Assembly: GCF_003477605.1 (NCBI RefSeq)
Contig: NZ_QUDR01000039.1
Coordinates: 1 to 8,023 of the forward strand
DNA from: Clostridium sp. AF37-5
GTDB lineage: Bacteria > Bacillota > Clostridia > Lachnospirales > Lachnospiraceae
Direction of reading: 5' to 3'
Length of the DNA: 8,023 nt
This document shows, piece after piece, positions 7,369 through 8,023 of this stretch (the first letter of the stretch is position 1; every line of letters starts with the position of its first letter). The translations under genes were made by a program, and so were the position numbers. The notes beneath the pieces are model-generated. The model ran no database searches and had not been told where the DNA came from. It saw only the letters and a list, made by a program, of their open reading frames with translations.

Positions 7369-7382
7369 CGCTTTCTCCTCCT
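7366..7382 (-). promoter_or_regulatory. Strong Shine-Dalgarno site with ATT start codon
   Basis: On the minus strand AGGAGG (7382-7377) is followed after eight bases by ATT (7368-7366), which opens the adenylating-enzyme frame. An in-frame TAA lies just upstream of the site, so translation cannot begin further up. The only other start in the frame before the conserved VTYGEL motif is the TTG at 7329, which has only a weak AGGG before it. The site decides the start: either ATT is used, or a sequence change from ATG has weakened the gene. Confidence 0.6.
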
Positions 7383-7408
7383 TTTACACTTTTTAAAAAC
7401 TTGATTTG

Positions 7409-7437
7409 ATTGTATCTTTTTTTTCTTACTTTGTCAA
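7409..7437 (-). promoter_or_regulatory. Sigma-A-type promoter of the operon
   Basis: On the minus strand TTGACA (7437-7432) and TACAAT (7414-7409) are separated by exactly 17 bases. The -35 box is a perfect match to the consensus and the -10 box differs at one position. Transcription would start near 7402, giving a leader of about 35 bases before the first gene. No other promoter as good is seen between the genes downstream, which fits one transcript across the seven genes. Confidence 0.8.
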
Positions 7438-7450
7438 CAAATATTTTGTT
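7436..7450. repeat. Palindrome overlapping the -35 box (possible operator)
   Basis: AACAAA and TTTGTT form perfect six-base arms around TAT. The left arm shares its first two bases with the -35 box of the operon promoter. A repressor or activator dimer bound here would affect the polymerase, but AT-rich palindromes also arise by chance. Confidence 0.4.
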
Positions 7451-7470
7451 TTTTGAGTTTTTTTGAGTTT
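7451..7470. repeat. Tandem 10-bp direct repeat upstream of the promoter
   Basis: TTTTGAGTTT occurs twice without a gap (AAACTCAAAA in the direction of the operon), followed by six C. The copies are one helical turn apart and end 13 bases upstream of the -35 box. The place suits an activator site or an UP-element-like stretch; the binding protein is unknown. Confidence 0.5.
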
Positions 7471-7547
7471 CCCCCCATTTTTATCCACAACCACATTATT
7501 TTCTATGTGTTGTTGCGAACAAGTTTCTAAAATATCCAAAAATATAA

Positions 7548-7644
7548 GGAATCTTCTTTCATTTTGATGTAAAATTAAGCTACCAAACAAAAATCTCACT
7601 AAACAAAAAGAAAGGGGATTCCTCATGACTTATTTTACATCAAA
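7548..7644. repeat. Two interleaved inverted repeats (A-B-A'-B' order)
   Basis: Block A (7548-7560) pairs with A' (7610-7622) at 11 of 13 positions, and block B (7563-7575, TTTGATGTAAAAT) pairs perfectly with B' (7632-7644). The order A, B, A', B' is that of a pseudoknot, not a simple hairpin. A' contains the probable ribosome site and B' lies inside the first codons of the transposase remnant. Possibly the control region of the insertion sequence. Confidence 0.5.
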
Positions 7645-7970
7645 TACTTACCAAATAAAATGAAAAATTTTAACTTTTTCAAATAAAATTTCAAAGTGCC
7701 TTTCAAAACCGGAAAAGAAATTCACTGCTGACATTACCTACGGCATGCTGGCTTCTGGAAGCTGCCTGCTGACCGATGTCGTTGACAAACTGCGGCTGCT
7801 TCTTACCTTCAGCGGGTGTGAAATTGGGTACCTGCCGCCCCCGTGATTCATATCGATGACAGCGATGTGGTAAAACCAGATGGTTACAAATTTGAATCAC
7901 TTGGTATTGTCAGGGACGGCTCTGAAAGCACATCCACTAAAAATGTGTACAAAAAGAGGGGCTGTCTCAG
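7625..7970 (+). pseudogene. Degraded DDE (IS4-superfamily-like) transposase fragment
   Basis: The plus strand holds the N-terminal part of a transposase common in Lachnospiraceae. An ATG at 7625 follows AAAGGGGAT. After 12 codons there is an in-frame TGA (7661), then the same frame reads KFTADITYGMLASGSCLLTDVVDKL and ends at TGA 7844. The frame then shifts by one base: PVIHIDDSDVVKPDGYKFE and SLGIVRDGSESTSTKNVYKK follow from about 7840, with a DDSD motif likely to include a catalytic Asp. The stretch between the two conserved blocks is shorter than I expect for intact relatives, so there is also an internal deletion. Homology stops near 7957, just before GGGGCTGTCTCA, a sequence of the kind found at IS ends. 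The family name is from memory. It cannot make an active enzyme. Confidence 0.75.
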
Positions 7971-8023
7971 TGAACTGCTTCCCGTCAAGTAGACAATTGA
8001 AAAAATATAAATTTTTCCTGCCA
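7971..8023 (+). mobile_element. Putative left end of an IS3 (IS150-group) element, partial
   Basis: TGAACTGCTTCCCGTCAAG followed by TAGACAA resembles the terminal inverted repeats of IS150-type IS3 elements, which start TG, have a CTGC and CCC core, and end GT-x-GAC. It begins exactly where the transposase remnant stops making sense. The body of the element, with orfA and orfB, would lie to the right outside the window, so this cannot be confirmed here. Confidence 0.45.

Noticed and set aside
7481..7489. A replication origin near the DnaA box
   Set aside because: Only one box is present, with no dnaA/dnaN neighbour or cluster of boxes.
7426..7626. Minus-strand frame of 66 codons in the upstream region
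   Set aside because: It covers the promoter-upstream repeats and the IS leader, has low-complexity content (LKKTQKTK) and no ribosome site; a chance frame.
7703..7900. Minus-strand frame of 65 codons
   Set aside because: It is antisense to the conserved transposase remnant, which has clear homology on the plus strand.
1..8023. tRNA, rRNA, CRISPR array, riboswitch or clear intrinsic terminator
   Set aside because: I found no cloverleaf, no regularly spaced repeats, no known riboswitch core and no GC-rich hairpin followed by a T run at a gene end.

Overview
The window looks like an accessory locus from a low-GC, Gram-positive anaerobe of the Clostridia, most like a Lachnospiraceae-type gut bacterium. 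This is inferred from the AT-rich DNA, AGGAGG-type ribosome sites, a TTGACA/TACAAT promoter, a BspA-type leucine-rich-repeat fragment and the style of the transposase remnant. No rRNA, tRNA or housekeeping gene is present to confirm it.

Layout, read in the direction of transcription (right to left, minus strand). The right end (about 7548-8023) is insertion-sequence debris: a frameshifted, internally deleted DDE transposase on the plus strand, cut off at 7971 by what looks like the left end of an IS3/IS150-type element running out of the window. Next comes a regulatory region (about 7380-7500) with a near-consensus sigma-A promoter, a palindrome touching its -35 box and a tandem 10-bp repeat just upstream. 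From this promoter seven tightly packed genes run leftward: an acyl/aminoacyl-adenylating enzyme (apparently starting at ATT), a free-standing acyl/peptidyl carrier protein, a PaaK/CapK-type adenylate-forming ligase, a secreted protein of unknown function, a ten-helix membrane protein, and two small cytosolic proteins. The second of these resembles BtrH-type acyl-ACP:amine transferases; the first looks like its diverged partner. After them lies a truncated LRR fragment (39-404) that is probably a pseudogene.

Working model (inference): the adenylating enzyme loads an acid or amino acid onto the phosphopantetheine arm of the carrier protein. The BtrH-like protein moves it to an amine. The PaaK-like ligase activates a second acid or supplies another building block. 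The secreted and membrane proteins may be the acceptor, the exporter or the immunity part. There is no condensation, ketosynthase or thioesterase domain, so this would be a minimal, fully dissociated thiotemplate pathway. I do not recognise it as any characterised cluster. It is not a dlt operon, because no recognisable DltB or DltD is present. The product cannot be told from the sequence.

The operon sits between a broken LRR gene and nested IS remnants, and its middle genes look more AT-rich than the first gene. Both fit an acquired or rearranged island.
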